This document shows, one piece after another, positions 5,405 to 13,118 of a DNA stretch of 28,264 nucleotides; the stretch's first letter is position 1, and each line of letters starts with the position of its first letter. Both the position numbers and the translations under genes were made by a program. Source of the stretch: a virus; the IMG/VR virus record IMGVR_UViG_3300044627_001907, positions 1 to 28,264 of that record. One strand, given 5' to 3'. The notes under the pieces were generated by a model. That model did no database searches, was not told where the DNA came from, and worked only from the letters and a program-made list of their open reading frames with translations.

Positions 5405-5576
5405 GTTTGTAAGCAAGGGAACTAAGAATGACTTTGATGCAGCCGTATTCTACAATGGTCAGAAACTAATCCATATTTATATGGGTAAGCATTTTGATAG
5501 TGTTGAGGTACAGGTTGAGGATGGTAGTGGTAAGTTTGTTTGTGAGTGGGAGGATATTCTTGAAGAGTCTGATTGA
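5397..5576 (+). CDS. Hypothetical protein (59 aa)
   Basis: GTG 5397 has AAAGGAACAG upstream as ribosome site and overlaps the previous gene by 8 bp. The product begins MYKFVSKGTK, is predicted to be mostly beta-strand, and ends acidic (EWEDILEESD). It overlaps the start of the nuclease gene at 5560. No family recognised. Confidence 0.5.
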   Translation: MYKFVSKGTKNDFDAAVFYNGQKLIHIYMGKHFDSVEVQVEDGSGKFVCEWEDILEESD

Positions 5577-6378
5577 CGCAATCAAGTTAGCGGTAAATAC
5601 TCCACGAGTGGATGATTATCTGCATTTCTCTACAGATTTGCAGAATGCTAGGCATACTTGTATCTCTTGGGTACATGGTGTCCCTTTTGTTGATAAGCCT
5701 TGGATGAATACGTTCCCTCTGCTGCAGGGTACTGCTGTGCATGAGTATGTTCATACAGTGATGCTTAACGAAGAGTGGTGGGATTATATTAGTGAGAAGT
5801 CTATTACTATTAGTGATAGGCATTATCCTTGGACGGGTACTGCTGATGCTTACTTAGTTAATCCTGACGGTGAAGAGTGGCTAGTAGATTATAAGACTGC
5901 TAGTGGTGTGAGTCTGTCGTTTATGGATGGGCCGAAGCCGGATCATATCATGCAAGTAAGTGCGTACTATCATTTTGGTCCTACTATTCCTGATCTTCGT
6001 GTTGGTATTCTCTACTTGCCTAGTAGTCCTGATTATAAGCGTCGTTGGGCAGAGCCAATATTCTACGAGATTGAACCTCTCAGCCTAGAAAAGGTCACTA
6101 AGCAGATGGATTATATTGAAGAGTCTATCTACTTGTATACTAAGTATGAAGTGTTGCCTAAGCCTCTTAAGGGAGAGTATTCTTGGAAGGTTAATAAGAA
6201 GAATAAGAATTGGGAGCATTGGTACAAGCCGCACTACACTAGTATGTATTGTCCTTGGAAAGATCAAGAGATTGACTTGTGTGGTTGCTCCACAGAAAAG
6301 GCTTACATTGTAGAGACTAGTGACATTGATCCAGCAGAATTGTGTGATACAATTAAAGAAAACGAGGAGAAGAAGTGA
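5560..6378 (+). CDS. Cas4/RecB-like PD-(D/E)XK nuclease with putative Fe-S cluster
   Basis: TTG 5560 was chosen because GGGAGG lies 6 nt upstream; the 5494 frame start has no such site. The 272-residue protein carries the PD-(D/E)XK signatures: QGTAVHEYVH (about 50-60), TGTADAYLV and W-L-V-D-Y-K-T (D and K of the catalytic core) and Q-V-S-A-Y-Y (QxxxY motif). Cys34 plus Cys231, Cys241 and Cys243 form the one-plus-three cysteine layout seen in Cas4 and AddB-type nucleases that hold a 4Fe-4S cluster. By family it resects DNA ends to produce 3' single strands, and it sits directly before a Rad52-like annealing protein. Confidence 0.8.
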   Translation: MKSLIDAIKLAVNTPRVDDYLHFSTDLQNARHTCISWVHGVPFVDKPWMNTFPLLQGTAVHEYVHTVMLNEEWWDYISEKSITISDRHYPWTGTADAYLVNPDGEEWLVDYKTASGVSLSFMDGPKPDHIMQVSAYYHFGPTIPDLRVGILYLPSSPDYKRRWAEPIFYEIEPLSLEKVTKQMDYIEESIYLYTKYEVLPKPLKGEYSWKVNKKNKNWEHWYKPHYTSMYCPWKDQEIDLCGCSTEKAYIVETSDIDPAELCDTIKENEEKK

Positions 6379-7016
6379 TGTTTCCAAAAGAACTTACAGC
6401 AAAGTTTCATCCCAGTCTAGTTAAGAAGAATCAGAGTGGGCAAGCATACGTTTCGATTGATGATTATATTAATCGTCTTAACGAGGTGCTTGGTCATGCT
6501 TGGGCTTGGCAGATTAATGATTGGAAGTTGTATCCTGACGCTGCCAGCAATACTAGTACGGGTAAGAAGCAGTATGTTGCTGTTGTCCAAGGCTCGCTGA
6601 GTATTTTTCTTAGTGACATTGGTGTCATTAGTATTGGTGCTGAGGATGATGACGATGCTTTCCTTACTACTCAGAAGGCTGTTGTTGTTCGTGATGGTAT
6701 TGGTGGTGACATTGGTTTTGATCCTGATAAGGCTCTTAAGACTGCTCAGGCTGAGGCTTTGAAGAAGGCGTGTCACCAGTTTGGTATTGCTCTCTACTTG
6801 TGGAAAGAGGCTGAGCGAGACTTCATTGTTCTTCAGAAGTCTGCTGCTAGTAATGATGTTGCTTTGAAACAACTTGTGGTGGCTTATACTCAGCGTGTGC
6901 TAGAGTTGGAGCCGGGTACTGTTCCTGAGAAGGAGCAAATGTGTGAGGTTCTTGGTGTTGAAGAGTTGACTATTCCTGCTATTCGAGAGTCGTTGTCCAA
7001 CAAAGGAGTGTTGTAA
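6378..7016 (+). CDS. Rad52/Rad22-like single-strand annealing protein
   Basis: ATG 6378 overlaps the nuclease stop (GTGATG) with GAGGAG 8 nt upstream; GTG 6375 is an alternative. The 212-residue protein begins MFPKELTAKFHPSLVKK and contains the Rad52-family pattern Y-x-x-I-x-D-Y-I-N-R-L-N-E-V-L-G-x-x-W near residue 25-45, and A-L-K-T-A-Q-A-E-A-L-K-K-A-C-x-Q-F-G near 135. The family binds ssDNA and anneals complementary strands. Pairing with a 5'-3' type nuclease is the usual phage recombination module. Confidence 0.8.
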   Translation: MFPKELTAKFHPSLVKKNQSGQAYVSIDDYINRLNEVLGHAWAWQINDWKLYPDAASNTSTGKKQYVAVVQGSLSIFLSDIGVISIGAEDDDDAFLTTQKAVVVRDGIGGDIGFDPDKALKTAQAEALKKACHQFGIALYLWKEAERDFIVLQKSAASNDVALKQLVVAYTQRVLELEPGTVPEKEQMCEVLGVEELTIPAIRESLSNKGVL

Positions 7017-7372
7017 TGCGTTCGACGGATCGTGATTTTTATATGAGTACTATTAGTGTTCTTCAGTCCCAGCGTCGTATGATTCAGAGTATTGCTGATG
7101 ATATGTGTATGCGTCTTGACGAGTTGGAGGGTCAGATTACTATGCAGTATGATCAGTCGGAGGATTGGGAGACAGAAGAGTTGCTTGATTCTGCTTGGCA
7201 GTCCGGGTATGATTATAATAAGTTGCAGGAGGAAGAGGCTATGCTTGACTACGAGGAGGATGCTATCATTTATGATACGCTTCGTAACAAGGTAAAGTAT
7301 TGTACTTGTGATGATTGTTGGGATGTGAAGTATCCTGAGATGAGCGATAAGTATGAACACCGGATGGACTAA
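7016..7372 (+). CDS. Hypothetical coiled-coil protein (118 aa)
   Basis: ATG 7016 overlaps the previous stop (TAATG). The N-terminal two thirds is a heptad-rich, acidic helical region; the C-terminus has C-T-C-D-D-C-W-D, a possible metal site. It lies between the annealing protein and dUTPase, so it is expressed with the recombination genes and could be an accessory factor, but no family is recognised. Its TAA again overlaps the next ATG. Confidence 0.6.
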   Translation: MRSTDRDFYMSTISVLQSQRRMIQSIADDMCMRLDELEGQITMQYDQSEDWETEELLDSAWQSGYDYNKLQEEEAMLDYEEDAIIYDTLRNKVKYCTCDDCWDVKYPEMSDKYEHRMD

Positions 7373-7803
7373 TGCTAGTACACTATAAACACCTCAGTAA
7401 GTACGCTCATAGTCCTATCAAGGCTCACGCTGCTGACGCTTGTTATGATCTTCGTGCCAGTAGTAAGGCTACCGTACCCGCTGGTGGTACCATTGTCATT
7501 CGTACTGATCTGGCTATTCGTGTACCGACAGGACACGTTGGTCTTATCATGAGCCGCAGCGGTCTAGCCTCTAAGCATAGTGTGTTCGTACTAAATGCGC
7601 CGGGTATTATTGACGCTGAGTATAGTGGTGAAATTAAGATTGTCCTTGGTAATATGAGTCCTAATAATTATCTTGTGGAGAAGGGAGATAAGGTGGCACA
7701 GTTTACTATGTTTCCTCTTATGCAGTTGAATCTTCTTCGCGGTGATAATATGGTATGGACTGGAATGAGGGGCGAACGTGGCTTTGGATCTTCTGGCTAT
7801 TGA
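7372..7803 (+). CDS. dut: dUTP pyrophosphatase (trimeric dUTPase)
   Basis: 143 residues with all five trimeric dUTPase motifs: A-A-D-A-C-Y-D-L-R-A (20-29; Cys where Gly is usual), S-R-S-G-L-A-S (substrate phosphate binding), N-A-P-G-I-I-D-A-E-Y-S-G-E-I (uracil binding and catalytic Asp), K-G-D-K-V-A-Q-F and the C-terminal R-G-x-R-G-F-G-S-S-G-Y arm that closes over the site. It hydrolyses dUTP to dUMP and pyrophosphate, keeping uracil out of phage DNA. The last 26 bp overlap the start of the DNA polymerase gene. Confidence 0.95.
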   Translation: MLVHYKHLSKYAHSPIKAHAADACYDLRASSKATVPAGGTIVIRTDLAIRVPTGHVGLIMSRSGLASKHSVFVLNAPGIIDAEYSGEIKIVLGNMSPNNYLVEKGDKVAQFTMFPLMQLNLLRGDNMVWTGMRGERGFGSSGY

Positions 7804-8728
7804 TACTGAAACAACTGGTGTGGGTTGGCATGATGAAGCCTTCATGATTAGTGTTGCGTGGCATAATGATGGTTTGCGTACGCTTGTTATTGATGAGCGT
7901 GATCTTTCTGAGGATATGTGGTATCGTGAAGTTGATGGTATTATTGAGATGCTGCAAGAAACAGATAAGATTATCATGCATAATGCTAAGTTTGATATCC
8001 AGAAATTGTGTCGGCTAGGTGTCCCACTCAGCGTATTTAAAGACAAGTTTGAAGATACACAAGCACTAGCCCATCTTATCAACGAACAACAATCTACCAG
8101 CCTCAAGTACCTTGCTCGTACCGTACTAGGTGAAGAGACTGATGAGGATGAAGTACTAAAGGTATGGCGTAGAAAAAATAAGATTAAGAAAGATGAAGGT
8201 TATGAGCCTATCCCCAATGAGATTCTTGCACCGTATGCAGCAAAGGATGCTGAGTTCACGCTGCGGCTTTACGAAGTATTATGGAATCGAATGCCCAAGG
8301 ACTTGCACCCGTTGTATCAAATTGAGAAAAACCTAACCCTTAGCCTGCTAGGTATTGAGGCTAGAGGATTACAGATCGACCGAGCGTATGTTAAACTACA
8401 AAGAAAAGAGTATGGTGATCGGATTTACAAACTTAAGCAGCGTATTGGGGAACTTGCTGGCGAAGAATTCAACCCACAGTCCCCTAAGCAACTCATCGAA
8501 GTCTTTGCACAGCGTGGAGTACGAATCGCAGCAACGGACAAGGCAACGCTTGCCAGCGTGGATGACGAACTTGCGGCGCTAATCGTAGAATTACGAGAGG
8601 CTAACAAGATTAAGTCTACTTATCTTGACGCTCTTGCTGAGGAGGCTAAAGATGGTATACTTCATCCTAGTTTCCGTCAGCACGGCACTAGGACTGGTCG
8701 CATGTCGTCAGGAGCAGCAGAAGTATGA
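7778..8728 (+). CDS. DNA polymerase family A, N-terminal half (3'-5' exonuclease and thumb)
   Basis: GTG 7778 with GAGGGG upstream, inside the dUTPase end. 316 residues: ExoI D9-T-E11, ExoII N-A-K-F-D73, ExoIII Y153-A-A-K-D157, all catalytic residues present, so proofreading should be active. The thumb region follows. The frame ends inside the conserved T-G-R-x-S-S-x(5)-Q-N-I-P motif: it reads RTGRMSSGAAEV and then TGA. The rest of the polymerase is encoded at 9489-10232, beyond an inserted glycosyltransferase gene whose ATG overlaps this TGA (ATGA). The N-half alone cannot polymerise; it must assemble with the C-half. Confidence 0.9.
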   Translation: MALDLLAIDTETTGVGWHDEAFMISVAWHNDGLRTLVIDERDLSEDMWYREVDGIIEMLQETDKIIMHNAKFDIQKLCRLGVPLSVFKDKFEDTQALAHLINEQQSTSLKYLARTVLGEETDEDEVLKVWRRKNKIKKDEGYEPIPNEILAPYAAKDAEFTLRLYEVLWNRMPKDLHPLYQIEKNLTLSLLGIEARGLQIDRAYVKLQRKEYGDRIYKLKQRIGELAGEEFNPQSPKQLIEVFAQRGVRIAATDKATLASVDDELAALIVELREANKIKSTYLDALAEEAKDGILHPSFRQHGTRTGRMSSGAAEV

Positions 8729-9492
8729 TTAGTGTAATTACCCCTACTTACGAGACAAGCCCCGAGGTCCTTGCTCGTACATGGTCTAGCCTAAAGAATC
8801 AAACTCATACTGATTGGGAGTGGGTTGTATGGGACGATTCTACTAGCGAGAATGTTTATCGTCAGATGTATGGTTATTGTAATGATGAGCGATATAAGAT
8901 TCAATTGCATCGTTCTAATAAAAACATTGGTAACATTGGCGCAGTTAAATTGTGTGCGTTTATGCAAGGCAATGGTGATCTTCTTGTAGAGTTAGATCAT
9001 GATGATGAGTTGGTTCCTAACGCTCTTGAAGAATTGTGGCTCGCTTATATGGATAATAATGCAGAATTCTTTTATTCTAATTGTTGCGAAATTAATGAGC
9101 AGAATCAGTCGTGTCGTTATCCCGAAGGCTGGGCGTTTGGTTACGGCTCTGATTATTGGGATGATGAGTATAATGTGTGGGTCATGCGCTCACCAGAAAT
9201 CAACGCTACTACTATGAGTCATATTGTTAGTATGCCTAATCATGTTCGTGCTTGGGATCGTAGTGCTTATCGTGATATTGGTGGTCATAATCCGTCTTAT
9301 AAAGTCGCAGATGATTATGAGTTAATGGTTCGCACCATGCTCGCCTATAAGTATCATCATATTGACCAATTATTGTATAAACAGTATATTAGTTCTAGCA
9401 CGGCTCAACGAGTGCATAATGCTGAGATTCAACAGCGCGTAGCAGAAATCTCTGCTAAGTATTATCCTAAAATTCAGGAGAAATTTGCATGA
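8725..9492 (+). CDS. Family 2 glycosyltransferase inserted in the polymerase gene
   Basis: 255 residues of GT-A fold: N-terminal I-S-V-I-T-P-T-Y-E-T-S, DxD-type metal/nucleotide-sugar motif D91-H-D93-D-E, and acidic D-D-Y-E-L-M-V-R (196-203) at the usual catalytic-base position. ATG overlaps the polymerase-N stop and its TGA overlaps the polymerase-C start (ATGA at both ends). GGAG sits 10 nt before the start. Sequence style is G/T-rich compared with the flanking polymerase, by eye. Possible roles are glycosylation of phage DNA, virion or host surface; no base-hydroxymethylating enzyme is visible in the window. No intein or intron features surround it. Confidence 0.9.
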   Translation: MISVITPTYETSPEVLARTWSSLKNQTHTDWEWVVWDDSTSENVYRQMYGYCNDERYKIQLHRSNKNIGNIGAVKLCAFMQGNGDLLVELDHDDELVPNALEELWLAYMDNNAEFFYSNCCEINEQNQSCRYPEGWAFGYGSDYWDDEYNVWVMRSPEINATTMSHIVSMPNHVRAWDRSAYRDIGGHNPSYKVADDYELMVRTMLAYKYHHIDQLLYKQYISSSTAQRVHNAEIQQRVAEISAKYYPKIQEKFA

Positions 9493-10232
9493 ATGTGCAG
9501 AATATTCCAAGGAGTCAGAAAGATGTTAAACGAGCATTTGTCCCCAAATTCGATGCATTCTTATTCTTCGACTACAAAGCAATCGAAGTCAGGCTGCTCG
9601 CATACTACTTGGCAAGGGGAATCAGCGATTATTCATTGGCGACCGAAATCAACAATGGATCGGATCCGCATCTTGTCACAGCGCAAGGATTGTATAACCA
9701 AGAAAAAGTAGATGATGAGCAGAGGCAAGTAGGTAAGACCCTAAACTTTAGTATCATCTATGGTGGTGGAGCACCGACTATCATGCGTCAACTTAGCGTC
9801 GATTTTAAGGAGGCTAAGAGGCTCCTAGCGGCGTATCACACTACTCGTCCGGGGATTAAGATCCTTAACGAGCAGATCGCTCAGACAATCCAACAGAAGG
9901 GTTACATCACGAACCTGTATGGTCGTCGCTTGCATGTAGAATCAGAGCACAAAGCCCTCAATGCTCTCATTCAAGGCAGCGCAGCAGACCTAATGAGAGA
10001 ATCCGTAGTACGAGTCAGCAATCTACTAGATGCGAAATATGCTACACATATAGTAAATATCGTGCATGATGAGATTATCCTAGACGCTGTAACAAGCGAG
10101 ATTAGTAGACTCGTTAACACAATCCCTAACCTTATGGGGAATAAAACCGTAGAGAAATTCGTTAGTATAGAAACAGACTGCGAAATTTCTACTACAAACT
10201 GGGCAGAGAAGGAGGCGTATAGTGGCAATTGA
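9489..10232 (+). CDS. DNA polymerase family A, C-terminal half (palm and fingers)
   Basis: ATG 9489 with CAGGAG 8 nt upstream. 247 residues beginning MNVQNIPR, the second part of the motif cut at 8728. Motif A D28-Y-K-A-I-E33-V-R, motif B R79-x3-K83-x3-F87-x3-Y91-G, motif C H193-D194-E195: all polymerase catalytic residues are here. Phe at the K+4 position is the E. coli F762 equivalent. Together with the N-half it makes about 560 residues, close to a Klenow-sized phage polymerase. It should be produced by termination-reinitiation after the glycosyltransferase. Confidence 0.9.
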   Translation: MNVQNIPRSQKDVKRAFVPKFDAFLFFDYKAIEVRLLAYYLARGISDYSLATEINNGSDPHLVTAQGLYNQEKVDDEQRQVGKTLNFSIIYGGGAPTIMRQLSVDFKEAKRLLAAYHTTRPGIKILNEQIAQTIQQKGYITNLYGRRLHVESEHKALNALIQGSAADLMRESVVRVSNLLDAKYATHIVNIVHDEIILDAVTSEISRLVNTIPNLMGNKTVEKFVSIETDCEISTTNWAEKEAYSGN

Positions 10233-10458
10233 TGATCCAGTAAACAGTCCCAAGCATTACACCCAAGGAGATATGGAAGTCATCACAGCCATTGAAGGCT
10301 TAGGGCTTGACTATCACCAAGGTAATGTGCTAAAGTATATTGCTAGGTATCGTCACAAGAATGGTATGGAGGACCTACTTAAAGCAAAATGGTACGTTGA
10401 TCGGCTCATCTATATTTATGAGCAAGAACAAACTAAACTACAGAGGAGTATGGTATGA
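10222..10458 (+). CDS. DUF3310 family protein
   Basis: GTG 10222 with GGAGG upstream, overlapping the polymerase end by 11 bp. 78 residues containing V-N-S-P-K-H-Y-T-Q-G (about 7-16), G-N-V-L-K-Y-I-A-R-Y-R-H-K-N-G and L-L-K-A-K-W-Y-V-D-R-L-I, the complete signature of the small phage DUF3310 family (annotated in places as nucleotide kinase-like). Its molecular role is not settled. It overlaps the endolysin start by 4 bp. Confidence 0.85.
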   Translation: MAIDDPVNSPKHYTQGDMEVITAIEGLGLDYHQGNVLKYIARYRHKNGMEDLLKAKWYVDRLIYIYEQEQTKLQRSMV

Positions 10459-11195
10459 GAGCACTAGTATTGACTAGTCCGAACATGAAGGGTGCTGACG
10501 TTAGTGCAGCACAAACTCTCTTGAAGAAGCAGGGTTACTACACTGATAAGATTGACGCATTGTATGGTCCTAACACGGCTGCTGCTACTAAGGCTGCTAA
10601 GTGGGACATTGGTTATGCTGAGAAGAATGTTGATAGCGAGTTTAATGATACGCTGTCCCTGCTGCTTAGTGGTAAGACTAAGCCTACGCTTCTGATGAAG
10701 CAGCGAGCCAAGTCTCGTAGCAAGCAGCGGTATGTTGGCGCTGACGCTCTTGATATTGCTAGTCGTTTTATTGGCGTTAGTGAGCAGCCGCCGGGATCTA
10801 ACATCTGCCTATTCAGTAATTGGTATGGTATGCGTGGCCCGTGGTGCGCTATGTTTGTCACGTATTGTTTTAGTCAGGCCAAGAGCAAGTCGTTTGTTAA
10901 GGGCAGTAAGTATGCTTATTGTCCCTACATGCTCGCTGATGCTAAGGCAATGCGTAACGGACTGAAGATCGTTAAGGTTGCTGACGTACAGGTTGGTGAC
11001 ATTGTACTCTTCGACTGGAAGAAGGATGGTGTCCCTGATCATGTTGGCATTGTAAATATTGTCCCCGGTAAGCGTAAGACGTTTACAAGCATTGAAGGTA
11101 ACACGAGTGGTTCTAATCCTAGTGATGGTGGTATGGTCGCTCTTATGGAGCGTCGGGTTGCTGACGTTAGTGCTTTTATCCGAGTAATGAACTAA
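10455..11195 (+). CDS. Endolysin: peptidoglycan-binding domain plus CHAP amidase/peptidase
   Basis: 246 residues. N-terminal PG_binding_1-type repeat (about 10-52, with A-D-V-S-A-A-Q-T-L-L-K-K-Q-G-Y-Y and Y-G-P-N-T-A-A-A-T-K). Linker rich in K/R (75-90). C-terminal CHAP domain: catalytic Cys131 in G-P-W-C-A-M-F, His196 in P-D-H-V-G-I-V, acidic/Asn partner in I-E-G-N (213-216). It cleaves peptide bonds or the amide in peptidoglycan. No signal peptide, so release needs the holin. Unusually it lies inside the replication operon rather than beside the late-strand membrane proteins. Confidence 0.88.
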   Translation: MRALVLTSPNMKGADVSAAQTLLKKQGYYTDKIDALYGPNTAAATKAAKWDIGYAEKNVDSEFNDTLSLLLSGKTKPTLLMKQRAKSRSKQRYVGADALDIASRFIGVSEQPPGSNICLFSNWYGMRGPWCAMFVTYCFSQAKSKSFVKGSKYAYCPYMLADAKAMRNGLKIVKVADVQVGDIVLFDWKKDGVPDHVGIVNIVPGKRKTFTSIEGNTSGSNPSDGGMVALMERRVADVSAFIRVMN

Positions 11196-11205
11196 GGAGA
11201 ATACA

Positions 11206-12486
11206 ATGATTAACGAGTCGCATAAGAATTGGTTTGAGAATGAGCGTGGTATCACAGGTGAGACTCTAGAAGCATTCGGCGTGTTCTCCAACTCTGACGA
11301 GTGGATGACATTCCCATACGATACTGGTGAGCGGTATCGTAAGATGGGTGAGAATCGAGAGTTCCGATTCAGCAAGGACGCTAAGGTCTGCTTGTATCAC
11401 GCACAACTCATGCCAGAAGATACGTCTTATTGTTTCCTTGTAGAAGGAGAGTCAGATACTATGCGTGTCTGGCAAGAAGGTTATCATAATGTGTATGGTA
11501 TCCCCGGCTTTAATACTTTCCGAGAGGAGATGCTCAAGCCGCTAGATAAGTATGATCGTATCTTTGTTGTCCTTGACAATGATCAGACGTATAATGTTCG
11601 TAGTACGGTGGATGCTGCTTGGGGTAGGATGCGTGGAATGCTAGGCAGCAAGGCTCGTCGTGTCGTTCTCCCAGATAATGTAAAAGATATTTGTGAGTTC
11701 TTCGCAGAGTACACTAACGATACCTTCAAAGATATTGTAAAGAAAAGCCTTGACGGTAATTATCATTACAAGGCTCTTGATCTTAACATGCCGCCTCCTG
11801 ATTACGAGTGGCTCGTGAAGGGCCTTATCTGTAAGGGAGACACTACTCTAATTGTTGGTGAACCCAATGTAGGCAAGTCGTGGATCAGCCTTAGCCTAGC
11901 CGTAGCAATGGCTAACGAGCATAAAACTTGGGTTGGTCACGAGTTGAATCATCATGGTAAAGTCTTGTACGTCGATGAAGAGAATCCGCATGACGTTGTG
12001 TATCATCGCCTCAAGCAACTAGGCGCTGACAATGTTGATAATCTTCGATACTTGCATCGTCAGGGCGTTCGCCTTGACCGTAACTTTGATCGTCTGCTAG
12101 ACGAGGCTATCACATACGAGCCTACCATGATCGTGCTAGACTCTCTTACACGATTCCATACCAAGGATGAGAATAATGCTGGCGAAATGGCTAGCCTATT
12201 CAACGATAGTATCAACGTGCTATGTCGTGAGACTGGCGCAGCAGTACTAATCCTACACCACACAAACAAGAGTGAGTCTAACTCGTCGTACGTCAGGACG
12301 AGAGGCTCGTCAGACATTGGTGCCGCAATTGATTGTGGCATTGAAGCCCGTAAAACGGGTGCTAGTACGTTCAACCTAGTCCACTTCAAGAGTAGACGAA
12401 CACAGGCTGGCGGCTTGACAAAAGTCGAAATCTGTGATACTATTGATGGGCGAGTTGAATTGGTAACAACAACTGATGCTTTCTAA
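11206..12486 (+). CDS. TOPRIM primase-helicase (RepA/DnaB-like)
   Basis: 426 residues, ATG with AAGGAG. TOPRIM domain: E80-G-E-S-D84 and D124-N-D126. RecA-fold ATPase: Walker A G218-E-P-N-V-G-K-S225, Walker B M-I-V-L-D312, sensor-like L-H-H-T-N-K-S further on. The order TOPRIM then RecA resembles T7 gp4 and actinophage AAA_25-type proteins, but no N-terminal zinc finger is visible, so the primase may rely on another recognition element or be helicase only. It should unwind DNA and perhaps prime synthesis for the split polymerase. Confidence 0.85.
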   Translation: MINESHKNWFENERGITGETLEAFGVFSNSDEWMTFPYDTGERYRKMGENREFRFSKDAKVCLYHAQLMPEDTSYCFLVEGESDTMRVWQEGYHNVYGIPGFNTFREEMLKPLDKYDRIFVVLDNDQTYNVRSTVDAAWGRMRGMLGSKARRVVLPDNVKDICEFFAEYTNDTFKDIVKKSLDGNYHYKALDLNMPPPDYEWLVKGLICKGDTTLIVGEPNVGKSWISLSLAVAMANEHKTWVGHELNHHGKVLYVDEENPHDVVYHRLKQLGADNVDNLRYLHRQGVRLDRNFDRLLDEAITYEPTMIVLDSLTRFHTKDENNAGEMASLFNDSINVLCRETGAAVLILHHTNKSESNSSYVRTRGSSDIGAAIDCGIEARKTGASTFNLVHFKSRRTQAGGLTKVEICDTIDGRVELVTTTDAF

Positions 12487-12499
12487 GGAGGTGAATTTT

Positions 12500-12808
12500 A
12501 TGACTGATAAACCTATTGAGTATGATTCGGCTATGCATAAGTTAATTGCAGAGCAGCAGGAAGATAATCTTGGACACACCATTGCTGGTGTGTTGGAGTT
12601 CCTTACCGCTCGTTCTGTGGTAGACGCTCCCTATTACATCAGTACAGACGATAAGTCTGCTGTGGCAGTGTTTGCTGCTAACGAGGATGCTAAGGCTCTG
12701 CTGGCTATCCTTCCCGACACTTACAAGAGTTGGGAGGAGGAGATGAGTGGGCCAGAGTTCTTAACTGATACAGATCCGGGGGACGAGCAAGGTGACGAAG
12801 CAGAGTAA
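12500..12808 (+). CDS. Hypothetical acidic protein (102 aa)
   Basis: ATG 12500 preceded by TAAGGAGGTG, a near-perfect Shine-Dalgarno that fixes this start over the in-frame 12476 and predicts strong expression. The protein has an Ala-rich central part and a very acidic C-terminus (PGDEQGDEAE). A weak similarity to the protein at 450-671 is visible. No function assigned. It lies between helicase and resolvase-like nuclease. Confidence 0.65.
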   Translation: MTDKPIEYDSAMHKLIAEQQEDNLGHTIAGVLEFLTARSVVDAPYYISTDDKSAVAVFAANEDAKALLAILPDTYKSWEEEMSGPEFLTDTDPGDEQGDEAE

Positions 12809-13118
12809 ACAATGGAAGGATTGGGAGAGAGAAGTCGCTAGGGACCTAGGCGGTACCCGTACTGGGCCTAGAGGCTTTGATGTTCCAGATGTAATTGACC
12901 TTCCAGACGGATTCGCTCCTGAATGCAAGTACCAGAAACGATTATCGCTCAAGAATGCAGACCTAGAACAAGCCGCTCATAATGCGAGAGGTAAAGAATG
13001 GGCATTATTTTTGCGAGAAGCACACACTGGTAGAAGGTTCGTAGTAGTACCATATAATACATACACAAAAATGTGGAATGAGATCCACGCCGAAGATAAG
13101 GAAGATACAAATGAGTGA
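12792..13118 (+). CDS. Holliday-junction-resolvase-like PD-(D/E)XK nuclease
   Basis: 108 residues, GTG start within the preceding gene. Motifs: K-x-W-E-R-E-V-A near 9-16 (first Glu), P-D-V-I-D (catalytic Asp, about 31-35) and E-C-K (43-45, ExK), with R-x-G-P-R-G-F-D before them. Size and order match small phage resolvase or VRR-type nucleases that act on branched DNA or recombination intermediates. The 3' end overlaps the SSB start by 8 bp. Exact substrate is not readable from sequence. Confidence 0.7.
   Translation: MTKQSKQWKDWEREVARDLGGTRTGPRGFDVPDVIDLPDGFAPECKYQKRLSLKNADLEQAAHNARGKEWALFLREAHTGRRFVVVPYNTYTKMWNEIHAEDKEDTNE

Noticed and set aside
6417-7360. Minus-strand ORFs opposite the annealing protein and neighbours
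   Set aside because: Same cause: antisense shadows of keto-rich genes with Leu/Ile/Thr-rich products and no start signals.
8725-9496. Intron or intein explanation for the polymerase interruption
   Set aside because: Only about 4 bp of the insert lies outside the glycosyltransferase ORF, leaving no room for a ribozyme. The ORF has its own start and stop and lacks the N-terminal Cys/Ser and C-terminal His-Asn of inteins.
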